DNA of 13,210 bases, from the NCBI GenBank assembly GCA_947630155.1, contig CANRGM010000028.1, forward strand, positions 1 to 13,210, in the 5' to 3' direction. The position numbers were made by a program, and so were the translations under genes. Positions 13,164 to 13,210 of the stretch are shown piece after piece. The notes beneath the pieces are model-generated. The model was not told where the DNA came from, made no database searches, and was given only the letters and a program-made list of their open reading frames with translations. Positions within the stretch are counted from its first letter, which is position 1. Each line of letters opens with the position of its first letter. The DNA comes from an uncultured Clostridia bacterium. GTDB taxonomy: Bacteria; Bacillota; Clostridia; TANB77; CAG-508.

Positions 13164-13210
13164 ATGTCCACGGATTTTAGGTATTGGCTAGATGTGTTTA
13201 AAAAGATAAT
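13164..13210 (+). CDS. Start of an unidentified gene (runs off the window)
   Basis: ATG 13164 with ribosome binding site AAGGAG (13150-13155) at eight bases. The first residues read MSTDFRYWLDVFKKI. Too little is present to assign a family. Confidence 0.6.
   Translation, partial: MSTDFRYWLDVFKKI

Overview
The window looks like the chromosome of a low-GC, Gram-positive anaerobe of the class Clostridia. The DNA is very AT-rich, almost every gene has a strong AAAGGAGG-type ribosome binding site, and promoters are near-consensus TTGACA/TATAAT. Several products belong to families common in clostridia (a DUF1540 peptide, a DUF421 membrane protein, a cysteine-rich CBS protein). The RNase P RNA is the ancestral type A, whereas Bacillus-like Firmicutes carry type B. 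No transposase, integrase, CRISPR array, tRNA or rRNA is visible.

Layout. (1) 1-2091: the C-terminal part of an MMPL/RND-family exporter whose extracellular loop is enlarged by an array of roughly 80-residue repeats. (2) 2196-3434: a likely SOS-type unit of dinD and a YjbR/MmcQ-fold gene, behind a promoter with a LexA-like palindrome in its spacer. (3) 3551-5383: two membrane proteins, DUF421 and TVP38/TMEM64, separated by a 300-bp gap that holds a possible gene remnant and the second gene's promoter. (4) 5519-7379: an orphan OmpR-type response regulator closed by a hairpin terminator, a GNAT acetyltransferase and a 54-residue DUF1540 peptide. (5) 7478-8995: class II fructose-bisphosphate aldolase and the RNase P RNA, each with its own promoter, ending in a long palindromic terminator that also serves the convergent gene. 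(6) 9032-11452: an RluA-family pseudouridine synthase (minus strand) and murD (plus strand), divergently transcribed from a short shared promoter region. (7) 11459-12992: an Asn/Tyr/Met-rich protein of unknown function and a cysteine-rich CBS-pair protein, each preceded by a leader hairpin at its ribosome binding site. A last gene starts at 13164 and runs off the window.

The genes are mostly independent housekeeping or stress functions (glycolysis, tRNA maturation, RNA modification, cell-wall precursor synthesis, damage response), not one pathway. I do not see a convincing new multi-gene system. The most notable observations are two single-base G/C insertions that cut the conserved C-terminal ends off dinD and the pseudouridine synthase (both tails continue intact in the next frame), the repeat array in the exporter, and three leader hairpins that sit on or next to Shine-Dalgarno sequences.
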